DNA from: Allomyces macrogynus ATCC 38327
Lineage: Eukaryota; Blastocladiomycota; Blastocladiomycetes; Blastocladiales; Blastocladiaceae
Direction of reading: 5' to 3'
NCBI GenBank assembly: GCA_000151295.1
Contig: GG745333.1
Location: forward strand, 591,173 to 655,172
Length of the DNA: 64,000 nt
Part shown: positions 1-11,400 of the stretch, piece by piece
Layout of the letters: each line of letters begins with the position of its first letter
Numbering within the stretch: the stretch's first letter is position 1
Notes under the pieces: model-generated
Databases searched by the model: none
The model's input: only the letters and a program-made list of their open reading frames with translations
What the model was told of the DNA's origin: nothing
Position numbers and translations under genes: made by a program

Positions 1-1
1 G

Positions 2-1366
2 CGTCGGACTTGTCGGTTGGCGCGCACCGTGGGGACGCCCGCACAGTCAACGCTGTCGGTGTTCGGCGCCGCCGCGATGCCGGCATCGGATGTGGCCGAC
101 AAGTCGGACGATGACGGTGAGCCGGCGGCGGTGAGCGATGATGGCGCGAATGAGGAAGGAAATGAGGAGGTCGAGGAGAAGGTGACCGTGCAGCCGCCGG
201 AGGGCGATGACGCTGCAACCGTATCGGTCGAGACCGAGGACCACGCCATGGACTCGGAACTATTGCCGGGCACGTCACCCGCGACGGCGGCACCGTCCAC
301 GGCACCGGGTACTGCACGGTCGTCGGTCGTTGTGTTTGAGAACGGGACCGACGAGGCCGCGACGGAAATCGACCCGTCCGAGGCGCCGCGCTCGCCGGCT
401 CTCGCGGCGGCCGACAGCGAGGACGACGATGCCGCGACGGTCCCTGATGATGTGGACGAGGACGGCGCGCCCGTCCCGCGACTGCTCGAGCAAGCGTCGT
501 CGACGGTGCACGACGATATGGAGACGGAGCCCGACCACCACGAGCATGAAGTGCACGATGACGATGATGCGGCCACATCGCGGTACCCGCCGTCGGAGCC
601 CGATGTCGCACATATCGACCCGGCCGATGAGGCCGAGGCGTTGCTCAAGTCGATGCGGCCGCCGTCGCACGTGTCGGCATCGACCGCGCCCACACACGGC
701 ACGGGCCCTGTGCACCGGTCGCACCCGTATGCGTCGTCCAACTACGCGTCGTCCAACAATGCGCCGTCGGTCGCGTCGGCGGCTTCCAACTCGTCTGCGG
801 CCGCGGCGCACCGGCACCGGTCCATGTCAACGACGGGTGCGGCTGACCGTGCGGCTGCTGCGGCCATGCAGTCGACGACCTCCCCGTCGCCGCCCAACTC
901 GCGCCCGCCGTCGGGCTCGTCGCCGCTCATGGCGCTCGGGTCGCGGCTCACTGCCGCGCTGTCGCGGTCGGCGTCTCCCTCGGCCGGGTCCGGCCGCCGG
1001 TACCCGAGTCCGTCGACGCCGTTGCCGCCGGTTCCGCAGGGCGTGAACGCGAATGCGTCGGGTGGGCCGCTGATCGAGGTGGTCAAGTGCCGCGTCTACC
1101 ATAACGGCAACATGTACGTGCTGCTGCTGCCGCGCGGCGTGTCGTTCCAGGGCCTGGTCGCGCAAATCAAGCGCAAGGTCGGGCGTACCGCCGACGTGCG
1201 CATCAAGTACGAGGACGAGGATTCGGACTTTGTGTTGATTGCTGGCGATGAGGATGTGGCCACGGCCATGGCGGCCGCATGGACCACGGCGTCGCGCGTC
1301 GCGGCCGCCGCGCAGAGTCTCGTCTCGGCGCCCGCCGTGCTCAACCTCTTTGTCTTCGACGTCTGA
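2..1366 (+). CDS. PB1-domain protein, C-terminal part (5' end outside window)
   Basis: The frame is open from base 2 to the TGA at 1364-1366 with no ATG needed at the edge, so this is the 3' part of a longer gene. About the first 350 residues are low complexity: acidic D/E/A-rich, then Ser/Ala/Pro-rich. The last 90 residues form a PB1 domain. Beta-1 carries a lysine (VVKCRVY), and the acidic OPCA motif YEDEDSDF is followed by GDEDVATA. It therefore has both the acidic and the basic face of PB1 domains. In fungi a C-terminal PB1 domain is typical of the polarity proteins Cdc24 and Bem1 and of the NADPH-oxidase regulator NoxR. The missing N-terminal part (DH-PH, SH3-PX or TPR) would decide which. 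PB1 assignment is firm; family assignment is open. Confidence 0.75.
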   Translation, partial: RRTCRLARTVGTPAQSTLSVFGAAAMPASDVADKSDDDGEPAAVSDDGANEEGNEEVEEKVTVQPPEGDDAATVSVETEDHAMDSELLPGTSPATAAPSTAPGTARSSVVVFENGTDEAATEIDPSEAPRSPALAAADSEDDDAATVPDDVDEDGAPVPRLLEQASSTVHDDMETEPDHHEHEVHDDDDAATSRYPPSEPDVAHIDPADEAEALLKSMRPPSHVSASTAPTHGTGPVHRSHPYASSNYASSNNAPSVASAASNSSAAAAHRHRSMSTTGAADRAAAAAMQSTTSPSPPNSRPPSGSSPLMALGSRLTAALSRSASPSAGSGRRYPSPSTPLPPVPQGVNANASGGPLIEVVKCRVYHNGNMYVLLLPRGVSFQGLVAQIKRKVGRTADVRIKYEDEDSDFVLIAGDEDVATAMAAAWTTASRVAAAAQSLVSAPAVLNLFVFDV

Positions 1367-4047
1367 ACAGTTGCTGGTGTGCGAATGCGAGGCTCTCCTG
1401 CCAGCCTTTCGTCATTTCCCGACCCCACCTTGTATCCACTCTCATTTGTTGCTGACTTTTCCATCTTCCTGTTGTTGCCCGGTCGCATCCCGCCGCATTG
1501 ATTCATCATGTTCTTTTGCACTTGCGTCTTTAAGTTGGCTCGTTTTCGTTCATCTTGGCTCGTTTGTCCCCTCCCCCCATCTGCCCCTTTGTGTCGTTTC
1601 TTGGCGCGTGTTCACAATCAACACCCCATCCGTGATTCACACCACCCCGCATCACCATGTCCCACCCTGCGACCTATCTGCCATGGCACACACCCCCTCT
1701 CGAGCAACATATCCTCGCGAAGTCGTCCAGCCTCTGGCCCGGCCTGCGATCGGGCGATTCCCGTCCATGAGGAGCGAACCGCCGCCATGGTCGCCACGCC
1801 AGGTGCCGCACCGTTCTGATAGGCCGCAGTCGTTACTGCATGAAGTGCTCGGGCAGCAAGCCCAACTTGCTCATGTGACCCCGCGATAACACAAAGGCGC
1901 TTGCATGATCCCTGCCGCTGCTCTCTCGGGTGCCGACTTGACCACAGGCCGTGAACCCAGCATTTGATCGACAAAGAATTGACGCAGGCCCATTTCACTG
2001 ATTGCCTTGTCGCTGCGACAAACATAGCACCACCACGTCCTGACCTTACTCACGCGCGCAATCGTCACTGATACTGGCCACGCGCGCCACCACGGCCAAC
2101 AGCACTCGTGTGGTCGCAGTCGCAGTTCGTCGGTCGCGCCCGCCGTCATTTGACACTGGCCGCGCGAGCCATGGTTGACAGCGCGCACACTGTCACTGAC
2201 ACGGTTGCAGTTGATGGCCAACGTGTACACTCGCACCATCATGGTCATTGTGCCTGCTCACTGCCACTGCCGATGCTCGCATTGTTATGGCCAGCGTGTC
2301 TGCGTGTTCCCAAACTGGGCTGCACACTGTCGACCTGACGGCGCCCACGCGTGCCGCCAAAACTGACGTGCTTGTGTGGCCAAAGCAAGGTGTGTGCACT
2401 GGCAGATCAATGCAGGTCTCATGGGGCTCTGCTATAACTGCTCTTCGCATTGTGGACTGGCATCAAGCTCATCGGACTTCATCTTTGCACTCACAATACA
2501 TGATATACTACTGGCACCTGACTGAGTTTATTCCCATTGCTGCTTGAGGGTGGTATCGTCATGCTGGTGCATTGCAGGGTGCATACCTTGACCCAATTCA
2601 GACTGCCCATGCTGCACAAATCAAAGCACAAAGTTTTTGACGACAAGGGCTTAGCAACGGCAAACGGCCCATGCTCAAATCGCTCATGGTGGAGGTGTCA
2701 TTGTGGTTGTAGTCACTGCAAAGGTTGCTTTCAGCTCCATCTGTCTCATTGGTGCAGGTCATTCGTGTTTGCAATAACCAGTGCAGAGTGGTGGGGAAGT
2801 AATTCTGCACGGAATGGTAGGGGCTGTGGCCTTGATCTTGGCTTGTAATGGATGTTTGTGGTTGTGGTTTGTGGTACTTGTGTTGGTCACCAAGAGCCTG
2901 GGAAGGAGGTGAATGCCATCAGCCCAACAGAAGCACTGTCAGACAGCAATGATAGTGTTGGAGGCATGCAGCAAGGTGGTGGATGCAGCAAGAGCATTAA
3001 GTTGTCGTCATGCAAGGCTCAGAATGCATTGGTGGTGGGTACCAACACCACCAGGTGCAACAAGCAAGACTGCAGGTGGTGCATCAACAGCTGACAAGCC
3101 CACACCAAGCAAGACCCAGTGCAAGTTGAAGTGGTTGACGCATGCCAAGAGCAGTGGGTCTGACAGTGATGAGCTGCTCAATACTGCTCCACCCACTAAG
3201 GTAGCCAAGACCAAGGTGCAGACCAGCATGCCAGCATTGTCCACAGTATCAAGTTCACATTATCCACAGTGTTAAGTTCATATCGTGCTGTGCCAAGAAG
3301 GATGCGCTCATGTGGTTGCATGCACATTATCGCCAAGCACAGTGAATGCAAGGGCCAACTGAGCCTATGGATGAGGACCAAGGTGCTGATGCAGAAAGTG
3401 GCAGCAACTACTGTGGGAGTGGTGATGATGTTTGATACATCCCCCTGGCTCTCCATGCTCACCCTCACCCTCTTTGACGTATCCGACCAATCCTGTTTTG
3501 TTGTTTTTCTTTGTTTTTGAATCACTCTTTGGTCGAGCGTCTGTCTGGGCCCAAAGGGAACCTGCTGGACATGAACCACCCCCTTTTCAATTCATGATGG
3601 CTTAAGTGGAGGCGCAGTGTCGCCAAGGAAACGTTAGCATGCAAGCGAACGAATGAATATGTATTAATTTTACATAATACAGGCACCACTTTGCGCGTAG
3701 GTTTCTGTTGCTCGTCTTGTGTTTCATTGATTCTGCTGGAAGGTAGTATGCAGTGCAATAGCTGTGCAAGGCTGTTGAGATTGCCATTTTCATTGTGCTG
3801 TCACCTCAGCTGTCAGCCCTCCTGCGCGGATGACGAACATGAATCGCAACCGATTGACTTACGAACAGGACGGTCGTCGTCAACAAGGGCGATGCAGACG
3901 AGAGGACAATCATTCGCAACCCAGCGGATCAAAATATATTTGATAGCAACCAATCCCATGAGAAAGCGGGTGAGCACGCCCACGACTCCAACGTCCACCT
4001 CAAAGAAACCGCACGCCGCGTACTCGTATCGCTCCAGAAACAGCGCG
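1367..4047. other. Gene-poor intergenic stretch of 2.7 kb
   Basis: No convincing gene is seen. Open frames here are short and do not resemble known proteins. The first part is pyrimidine-rich and may hold the 3' UTR of the PB1 gene. 2040-2340 has loosely repeated GTCACTGA/TGGCCA-type phrases that I could not resolve into a clean repeat unit. 2450-3480 differs in base composition from everything around it (separate entry). 3520-4047 holds no recognisable element apart from the 3' side of the flavin-binding gene on the minus strand. Confidence 0.5.
2820..3290. repeat. CpG-depleted, TpG/CpA-rich relic, possibly a decayed transposable element
   Basis: Reading this stretch by eye I find only about three CpG dinucleotides in roughly 470 bases, while TpG and CpA are very frequent; flanking genes are dense in CpG. 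This is the pattern left by deamination of methylated cytosine. Overlapping frames (plus strand 2852-3094 and 2913-3275) read like broken protein (a segment with SGSDSDELL, and KTKVQTS) but I cannot name a family. A 20-base near-tandem duplication at 3241-3260 and 3264-3283 differs only by transitions. Transposon origin is inference. Confidence 0.45.
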
Positions 4048-4863
4048 TCACGCGTACACTGTCGTCGCGACCCACTCACCATCACCAGCAGCCTCATCGC
4101 TCGCATCTCCACCCTCGCCGCTCGCCGCCGACACACGCTTCCACACCGTACGCGCGTGCGGCGCGGCTGCCGCAAGTCGAGGTAATCCACCTCGTCCGGG
4201 TCAAGTACGAGCACGGAAAAAGGTTTCCTGGGGGGCCTCAAGCGACGCCGCCACGGGCGCCGTCGTTGCCGGTGCCGGCCCTCCGGGCGGGAAGTACGAC
4301 CCGGGCTGCGGTGCGAGGTACGCAGCCCGCGCCGCCGGTGAGAGCGACCGCCACAGCTCGGCGCGCAACGTCTGTGCGCGCTGAGCGGCACCGCGCGGCG
4401 ACGCGAGAATCACGGCCATTGCGCCCGACACGCGAAACTGTTCGCGCGTCACGGGCATGTACCAGCAGGCTTCGGTGGGCGCGGTCCCGCTGCGTGAGCC
4501 GTGGTCAAGGAGGTGCGCGACCTTGTTTGACCGCGCGTCCGTCACGAACACGAGTCGGACTGGGCCAGAGTTGGTCAAATCGGGAGGAAACGCGCTCGGG
4601 AGGGAGTCGGCGAGGTGCAGCCGCGCACCGGCGTACGGGCCAGCATCGATGCGCTCGGAAGTTGAGGAAGTGCCAGGCGCGGGGCTGATGAGCACGCCGC
4701 GGAAGACGACGGTGCGTACGCGTGGGACTTGCAGGAGCGGGTCAATGGTCGCGAGCTGTAAGTACTTGGCAGTGTGCGACACGCTGGCGAGGTTCTCGGT
4801 AAACGCGCGCACGAGCTGCGTGGGCCACGCGATGACCGTCACGGCGGCGGCTGTTGCTGCCAT
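4048..4863 (-). CDS. Pyridoxamine 5'-phosphate oxidase-like FMN-binding protein (Alr4036 type), reading frame disturbed
   Basis: The start is taken at the ATG at 4863, where homology-like sequence begins; the frame upstream is not protein-like. The product resembles the Alr4036-type pyridoxamine-phosphate-oxidase fold: RTVVFRG near residue 45, LVFVTDARSNKV near 105, CWYMPVTREQFRV near 135, and LSPAARAAYLAPQPGSY near 180. These are proteins binding FMN with unknown or pyridoxal-related substrates. The continuous frame stops at 4201-4203, but the expected C-terminal strand (FSVLVLDPDEVDYLDL) lies one base out of frame right there, next to an A5 and a G6 run (4217-4221, 4230-4235). The original frame then resumes near 4150 and ends with GEWVATTVYA and a TGA at 4048-4050. 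Two compensating single-base indels are the simplest reading. It lies downstream of RPS23 on the same strand. Fold assignment is fairly sure; substrate unknown. Confidence 0.7.
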
Positions 4864-5247
4864 GGTGTTGTGTCTTGGGTCTCGGCGGCGCTCGTCGTGA
4901 TCGGGCTGCTTGTGCTTGCTCTCGAGCGATGGAGGATGGTGGGGCTCGCAGCAATCGCAACCAGCATCCACTTTTGAACAGTGAGCAAGAGCCCCAACGC
5001 AACAAAAAATTGGCGACGCGCTTTGCCAGAGACATGAGCGAGATTGATTATTCATGACTTGGGTCTCGCTCCAAACGACAACCAGGCACAACGAAAAGGT
5101 GAAGAAGCAGAAGCAGAAGAATTTCCATTGTAAACCACGCCTCGCGCGCGCCGACACAGCGCGCCGTCGCGCCGACCAGCGTTGTCCCCGGAACCACCGG
5201 CCAGATCGCGCGTCGCAGCCGCGCCCTTGCGCGCGCCGACAGACACT
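4864..5247. other. Intergenic, between the flavin-binding gene and RPS23
   Basis: About 380 bases between two minus-strand genes: the 3' side of RPS23 and the promoter side of the flavin-binding gene. No gene, RNA or repeat recognised. Confidence 0.5.
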
Positions 5248-6269
5248 TTACGAACGGGGCTTCTCCTTCTTCTCCTTGTAGAGCGCGAGCAGCGAAACAC
5301 CCGAGACCTTGACGATCTTGAAGCGGACACCGGGAATATCACCGACGGCGCGGCCCTTGCGACCGAACCCGGCCACGAGCACCTCGTCGTTCTCATCGAC
5401 AAAGTTGAGGCAACCGTCGTTGGGCACGAAGGCCGTGATCTTCTTGCCGTTCTTGATGAGCTGCACACGCACACACTTGCGAATGGCCGAGTTGGGCTGC
5501 TTGGCCTCAACACCAATCTTTTCCAGGACAATGCCCTTGGCGTGCGACGCACCGGCGAACGGCGACGACTTGAAGGCCGTGCCGAGTGCGCGCTTCTTGA
5601 ACTGGTTGTCCGACCACCGCTGGTCACGGCGGCGGTTGCGCAGCGTGCGCGCAGCGTTCAAACCACGAGGCTTACCTGCACAACGGCAAAGACACAGCAA
5701 AATAGGTCAGTATCACGACCAGCGAGAGAAAAATGACGTCCATGACCGCCACTACAACGACAGCGTCAAGGACACCCAACGGAGTGAGTCTCTCGTCCCC
5801 CACCGCGACCAACCGACATAACCGAGCCCAATTCGCCCGTTCGTTGCCGGAGCGCTTCGAGCAAACAGCCGAGTGCCAGTGGAAACCGCAAGATGAGCGA
5901 ATGCAACCCTCTCAGCCCCGTGGACGTGAAAACCGCAAAAGGGGCCAGGAACAAATGACGCGCGAGCGCAGAGCGCGGGATATCCGCTACGGTGCCGTAA
6001 TTGGTCCAGTCGTCCGAAACGGGGGTGGAGGGCGCAGATTTGTAACGGATGGACGGGCGTGACCACGCCCCGCCCGGAGGTCTCGCTAGGTTTCGACGGC
6101 GTGCAAGCGGGAATGCAGCACTGCGGTCGTTCGAGCGTTGCGTGCGGGCGAAATTGGCGGTCGAAATGGTCGGTTTTCGAGGTCAAGTCGACCGGTCGTG
6201 GGGGGTCATGGTGGTCGCGGCAGCGCTGTCGTGGCGGTGGTGGGGGCAGCAGTCACGCCACGGACCCAT
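5248..6269 (-). CDS. RPS23: Small ribosomal subunit protein uS12 (RPS23), two exons
   Basis: This is the decoding-centre protein of the 40S subunit. Exon 2 (5248-5675) gives nearly the whole protein, with the signature [15 protein letters not shown], the conserved PNDGC loop that carries the hydroxylated proline in other eukaryotes, and the C-terminus KEKKEKPRS. The acceptor is strong: TTGTGCAG with a TACTGAC branch-like site about 40 bases upstream. The protein should begin Met-Gly-Lys, so exon 1 must supply ATG plus one G. The only fitting ATGG followed by GT that I find is at 6266-6269, in a good context (CAACATGG), giving an intron of about 590 bases and a 143-residue protein, the usual length. 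The donor there (GTCCGT) is weak, so exon 1 is less sure than exon 2. An intron directly after the start codon is common in ribosomal protein genes. Confidence 0.93.
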
Positions 6270-6609
6270 GTTGAATGAGGATGAGTATGGGGCGAGAGAG
6301 GGGGCATGCTAAGTTCACCTGCGCTTCCGTTCGTGGCCCGGGTTTCGCGGCTTGATGTGGCTTGCCAAGCAAGTTGCACGTGGAGCAAAACCTGGCTAAA
6401 TTCAGAACCTGACTAGGTTATGGACACTTTCGCCTCCTCGTCTTTGTGCTTTCTTTTCGTCAAGTCCACCCGCTCGCACCCGCTCACACATCGATGACGG
6501 CCATAAAGGTTCTGCAGAGCAAAGACAAAACTTACGGATCCGATACATTGTTGACATAGCTGGGCACATCAAAATGAAGCTCTCAGCGATACAACCATCT
6601 GCGACGCGA
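6270..6609. other. Intergenic, upstream of RPS23 and downstream of the ketoacyl reductase
   Basis: About 340 bases, expected to hold the RPS23 promoter and the 3' UTR of the reductase gene, both on the minus strand. No specific element recognised. Confidence 0.4.
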
Positions 6610-7988
6610 TTAGTTGTCTTTCTTGCCGGCCTCGCGCGCCTTCTTGGCGAGCGCGCGCTTGCGAATCGACGCCTGGGTCGCGTAGGCCTTGTTGACCCAG
6701 AACGACGGCGATCCGACACGGTCAATGACCCAGTTCATGATGGCGTGCGCCGAGTAGGGCGACGACGTGTACGGCGTCGACGCACCGCCCGGGTTACCGA
6801 GACGGCGCAACGCGGCACGCACGTACTCGTGCGCCGTCGGAATCGTCCACGACGACTTGCGGATCTTGGACATGGCGGAGACGACAAAGTAGGTCGACAG
6901 GCACTGCACGTGCACCTTGTGCGGCGCGAGTTCGCGACCCACGGCCTGCGACCACGTCAGCAGGTAGGCCTTGGACGCCGAATAGACGGACAACAGCGGC
7001 TGCGGCATCAGGCCCGCAAACGAGCCCACGTTCAGGATCAGGCCTTGCTGCTGCGCGACCATCTTTGGGGCCACCAGGCGCGTCACGGCCATGACCGACT
7101 TGATGTTCACGTTGACAATCGACTCGATGACCGCCGGGTTCTCCTCGACAAACGACACGGGGAACTCGTGGTTGGTGCCGACGTTGTTGACTAGCCGCGG
7201 GGAACGCAAGTGCCGTCAGTTTCACGCTCAAATCCTCCATTCATCCAAATAACAATGGCACACGCACCGAGAATGGTCACCTTGAGCGGGGCAAGCTCAG
7301 CACCGAGCTTCTCGTAGTCGGCCGACGTGGCGTGCGAGTAGTCGAACGGAACAACCTTGGTCTCAACATTGTACTTGGACGCTGGTGATGAGACCAAGTC
7401 GTACACGTCAGTCACTGTTCTCCACCACATCCGGGACCCGGGAAAACGAAAATGAGCACTAACAAATCTCCGAAGCGAGCGTGTTCAGCTTGGACTCGGT
7501 CCGCGCCGACAGCACCACATTGTACTTGGCCTGCGCGAGCTGCAGCGCAAACTCCTTGCCGATACCGTCCGAGGCGCCCGTGATGACTATCAAAGCGGGG
7601 AAATACCGAGCCCATGATCAGCTTTTCCGTGGTCGAGGTCGTTCACCGCCCATTCAACATGAAAAAAGGGAGTCGTACCGGCCCAAGCACCCGTGCCAGC
7701 ACCAAACTTCTTGATCTGTTCGTTCCAAGCCCAAACCGTCAGTTACGGCGTCCTAGACAGGCTGAATCCGTCCTCGACAGCGGCAGGGACAGGAGCACGC
7801 ACGTTGACACCGCCGCGCAGCGTCAGGTTGAAGACGAGCTTGGCCAGGTCCATGGCGTACTTGAGCACTACGACGGTGCCGAGACCGCCAAGGACGAGAA
7901 GCGACAGCGGGGCCGAGCGCAGCGCCGCGACGTAGGCGTCCATGCACTCGCAGCTGGCCATCTTGGTCAACGTGTTCAAGTAATCCAT
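6610..7988 (-). CDS. IFA38: Very-long-chain 3-oxoacyl-CoA reductase (IFA38/KAR, HSD17B12 family), five exons
   Basis: This ER enzyme reduces 3-ketoacyl-CoA with NADPH in the second step of each very-long-chain fatty acid elongation cycle. Exons on the minus strand: 7803-7988, 7679-7715, 7464-7586, 7268-7381, 6610-7190. All junctions are GT-AG with matching phases and give 346 residues, close to the 347 of yeast Ifa38. Visible features are a hydrophobic N-terminal segment (about residues 25-45), the cofactor loop TGASDGIG at 77-84, NNVG from residue 155, the catalytic serine in GSFAG near 210, and YSASK at 223-227. The C-terminus is KKDN, a dilysine ER-retrieval signal. The 37-base second exon is supported by a TAACTGAC branch-like site and by reading directly into the Rossmann strand. 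The start lies in a good context (CCGCCATGG). Confidence 0.93.
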
Positions 7989-8498
7989 GGCGGATCAAGT
8001 TGGTGATTGCTCGCTGCTGGGTTTGTTGGTTGGTTGCGGCTTTCGACGACGTCGGGAAGACTTTGACCAGTTGCGAGCAGCGACGACTGATCAAGACGGT
8101 GCGCCAGGTGCGAAATGGCGCGACTGCAAGCAGGGAGAGAGAGCGAGCGAGCGTCTGAGCGGTGCAGGCTGGTTGGTAGAAGGAAACGGGAAGTTACCAG
8201 CCAGCAGGTTGATCTCGGCTCGGCGAACACATCGCCCCAGGTCCCAACTCCCACGCTCGCACGCCATGGCCCCATCGTTCTCATCCCACCCTCCATCATC
8301 ACGAATCATTTCACCATGGTCAGACTTTTATCGCTGGCTCGAAAAATATATGTGGGGTTGAATGAGCTCAATTGTTGAACGGGCCAGCGGGACAAAAACA
8401 ATCAAAATTCAGAATCCAGATTTCCAGCCAGCCAGTCTCCCGCGTCTGCAGTCCTCGCCCTTGTCGCTCTTGCCGCCATGACATGATGGCACCACTGA
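7989..8498. other. Intergenic, between the ketoacyl reductase promoter and the DNAH2 3' end
   Basis: About 510 bases containing the 5' region of the reductase gene and the 3' UTR of the dynein gene, both minus strand. A short GAGCGAGCGA run lies near 8140. Nothing else recognised. Confidence 0.4.
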
Positions 8499-11400
8499 TC
8501 AGCTCGTGCTCAAGATACACGCCGTCCCACGCTGGATCCAGTAATCCGCGTCGTGCGTGCCCGACCTTACATCCATGGCGATCACAAACGACGCGCGGCC
8601 GCGCACCTCGGCGCGGATCGGGTAATAGTAGACGGGGCACACGTATTGGCCCTTGCCCGACTTGCGCTTGGCCTCGGACGGCCGGAACAGGACCGGTGGC
8701 AGCGGGGTGAGCAACTCCATGGGCCGCGGGTCCGTGAGCGCGTTGGTGCGCCGGTCCCACCCGGCACCCTCGAGATAGACGCCGCGCACAATGATACCGT
8801 CCTTGGTCACGCCGTTTGCGACGGCTGCGTTGATGGCGCTGTTGCCACCGGCATCGTCCTCGCCGACCTGCATCACGGCAAAGTCCCACGCGAGCGAGTC
8901 GATCGAGACGTTGAGCCGGCGCGCCGCGCGCTGCAAAACGGCCGTCAGGAACCCGGTCGGAAACGTGAACGCGCCGAGCCAGTACGACTTGGGCTCGGTC
9001 CCACGCGCCCAGTCGGCAAAGAATTCGACGCGCTGGTTTAGGTCGCGAATCCACGCCGCGAGCATCTTCACCGACGGGTAGGCCTTGGCCCACGACGGCG
9101 GAACACGGCCGTCGACAATGCACGTGAACATTTCCTCGAGCTCGGGCGTCATGAGCACGATCCCACGAATCCCGTTTTGCAAGTCGGCCAACGACGCGCG
9201 CATCGACTGCAGCAGCGAATTGTACCGCTTGATTTCCTGCACGAGCACGACCAGGATAGGGTTCTGCGTGTCGAGTTGCGCGGCGCGGTAGGCCATTTCC
9301 AAATCCAAGTCGGCAGATACCTTGCGAGTCAAGTCGGCGGCCATGGCCAACACTTTGTCCTCGACCGTCATCCCACCCGCCGCCGACACGACCTGCGGTT
9401 GCAGCGACACGAGTGTCGACAGCAAATTGTTGGACTCGCGGATCTGACTGGCAATGTCGGCATTCGGGTGCTGTCCAAACGCCTCGGGCCGGTCGTAGAT
9501 GGGCCACGTCCCGACGTAGTCGCGGTACGACTGCGCCGAGCCCGGCTCGGGCACATAGTATTGCGGCAGCGACGACAGCTTGAACTGCGGCTGCGTGAGC
9601 GCGTCGCCGCAAAAGAAAGATGAAATGTACGACTTGAGAATGCGCCGATCCCAGTCGTCGGTGATACGACCACCGTAATTGGCCTCGGCAATCAGGTACC
9701 GCAGCGCGTCCCACGGCGTCTCAGCATAGTCGTCGAGCAAGAGCGACAGAATGCTGTTGCAAATCTCGTAGTCTGAGTCGTTGAAATCGACAGCATTGTT
9801 CCACCCAAGCGTAAGGAATTTCTTGCGCTCGAGAAGGACGGAGTGGAAAAACGAGAGCCCAAATAGCAACCGCTTGTAGTCGTTCGTCTTGCGGCACACG
9901 GCCAGCGACTCGTCGGTCGCCTTGGCGTACAGGCGCAGCATATTCGCGCGCAGACCCTTGGGCGGCTCGGTCGTCATCTTGATGGCCGAGTGCAGAATGG
10001 TGATCGGGAACTGCGGGTGCGGGCTACTACTAAGCCAAATGCGGAAATCAGGGTGCGGCTGTTCCTTGGCGAGCCCCTCGACAATCTTTTCGAGCGCCGG
10101 CATCCAACTGATACTCAGGTGACAGTTGGCCAAGAAGACCCACATGCCCTCGCGAATCCCTTCTTGGAGCAAGTGCGTCGCCTTGGGTGCTTGCCCTTGG
10201 CCCAACGACAGGTGGTGGAATCGGTCGGCCATGCCGACCGACTGCGCAAGCTGCGACAGGGCCGAGATCGGGTCCATGCCCGGCGACAGAATGAATACGA
10301 GCGGAATGTGCGGTGCCGAGTCACCCACGACCTCTTGCATGTCAAGAATCGGCGGCTCGATAAACGACTGACCCAAACTGGATGCAACAAAGTTGCGCGC
10401 GCAAAAAATTACACGGTCCGAGCGGAACGCGCGCACAATGACCATACGCTGGAACTCGTTGGTCTTGGACGGCCAGTCGCCGGGCAGCACGAGCTTTTCG
10501 GGTTCGGCCGACATGAACCACGCCTTCCACTCGCGTTCGCTCTGCTCGACCGATGAAATCAATGACTGGAAACCGGGCAGCATGTCGAGGACGCACAAGT
10601 TGTCCCACGCCGTTTCACTGAGCCACTCGGTGCACGGGTTGGGTGCTTGCGCGTCGCGGTCGAAAATGATGCCGCCGCGCAAAAAGAACTCGTAGAGGTC
10701 CTTGTGCAGCTTGCCGGCGTTGAGCAAAATCTTGGCGGCCATGTGGAACGAGAAGAGCAGCTTGTCCTTTTCAAACAGGCCGCGGCACGCGTACTTGTAG
10801 ACGGCGTAGGTGTGGTATTGGTTGAGGAACTCGATGCGCTGCTGAATATCTTCCGACTTCTTCGACTTGGCGATACTCTTTTCAAAGAGCTCGACGTACG
10901 ACTCGAGCGAGAACTGGTACATCGGGTCGACGCTCGACAGATCGTTGAGCACAAAGTACAGCACACTGGCGCGCGCCGCGCTCAGGCGGTACTGCTCACG
11001 CGCTACGTCGATCTCGGCCTCGGTCTGCTGGCTCACAATCAGTTGCTGCGTCACCTGCTCGGCGATGGTCTTACTCGACTTGAGCGTGTTGACCATCTTC
11101 TCGTCGTCGAGCAGCGACCCTTCGCTTGAGCTGAGCAAACCCAAAATCTCGTCCTCGAGCTCCAGGAGCCGCTTCTTGGCGCTGGCGACGCTCGTCACGA
11201 GCTTGTCCTTTTGATCCTCGAGGTCGGGTTTTTCCTTCCGTACGACAATACCGAGTAGCTGATCCTCGAGACCGCGCTCCTTGACCGCGAAATTGACGAT
11301 CGTGGCCTTGGCGAAAATCTCGGGCGAGTAATGCGGGTTGGCTAGCTTGGTCGTCAAGTAGAGCTTGAAATCCGGGTTAAAGTCGACCTCCTTGTCGCCG

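Noticed and set aside
4201..5157. Start of the flavin-binding gene at 5157 with a hydrophobic N-terminus
   Set aside because: The first 98 residues are not protein-like and run through the intergenic region after RPS23. The ATG at 4863 begins the recognisable fold.
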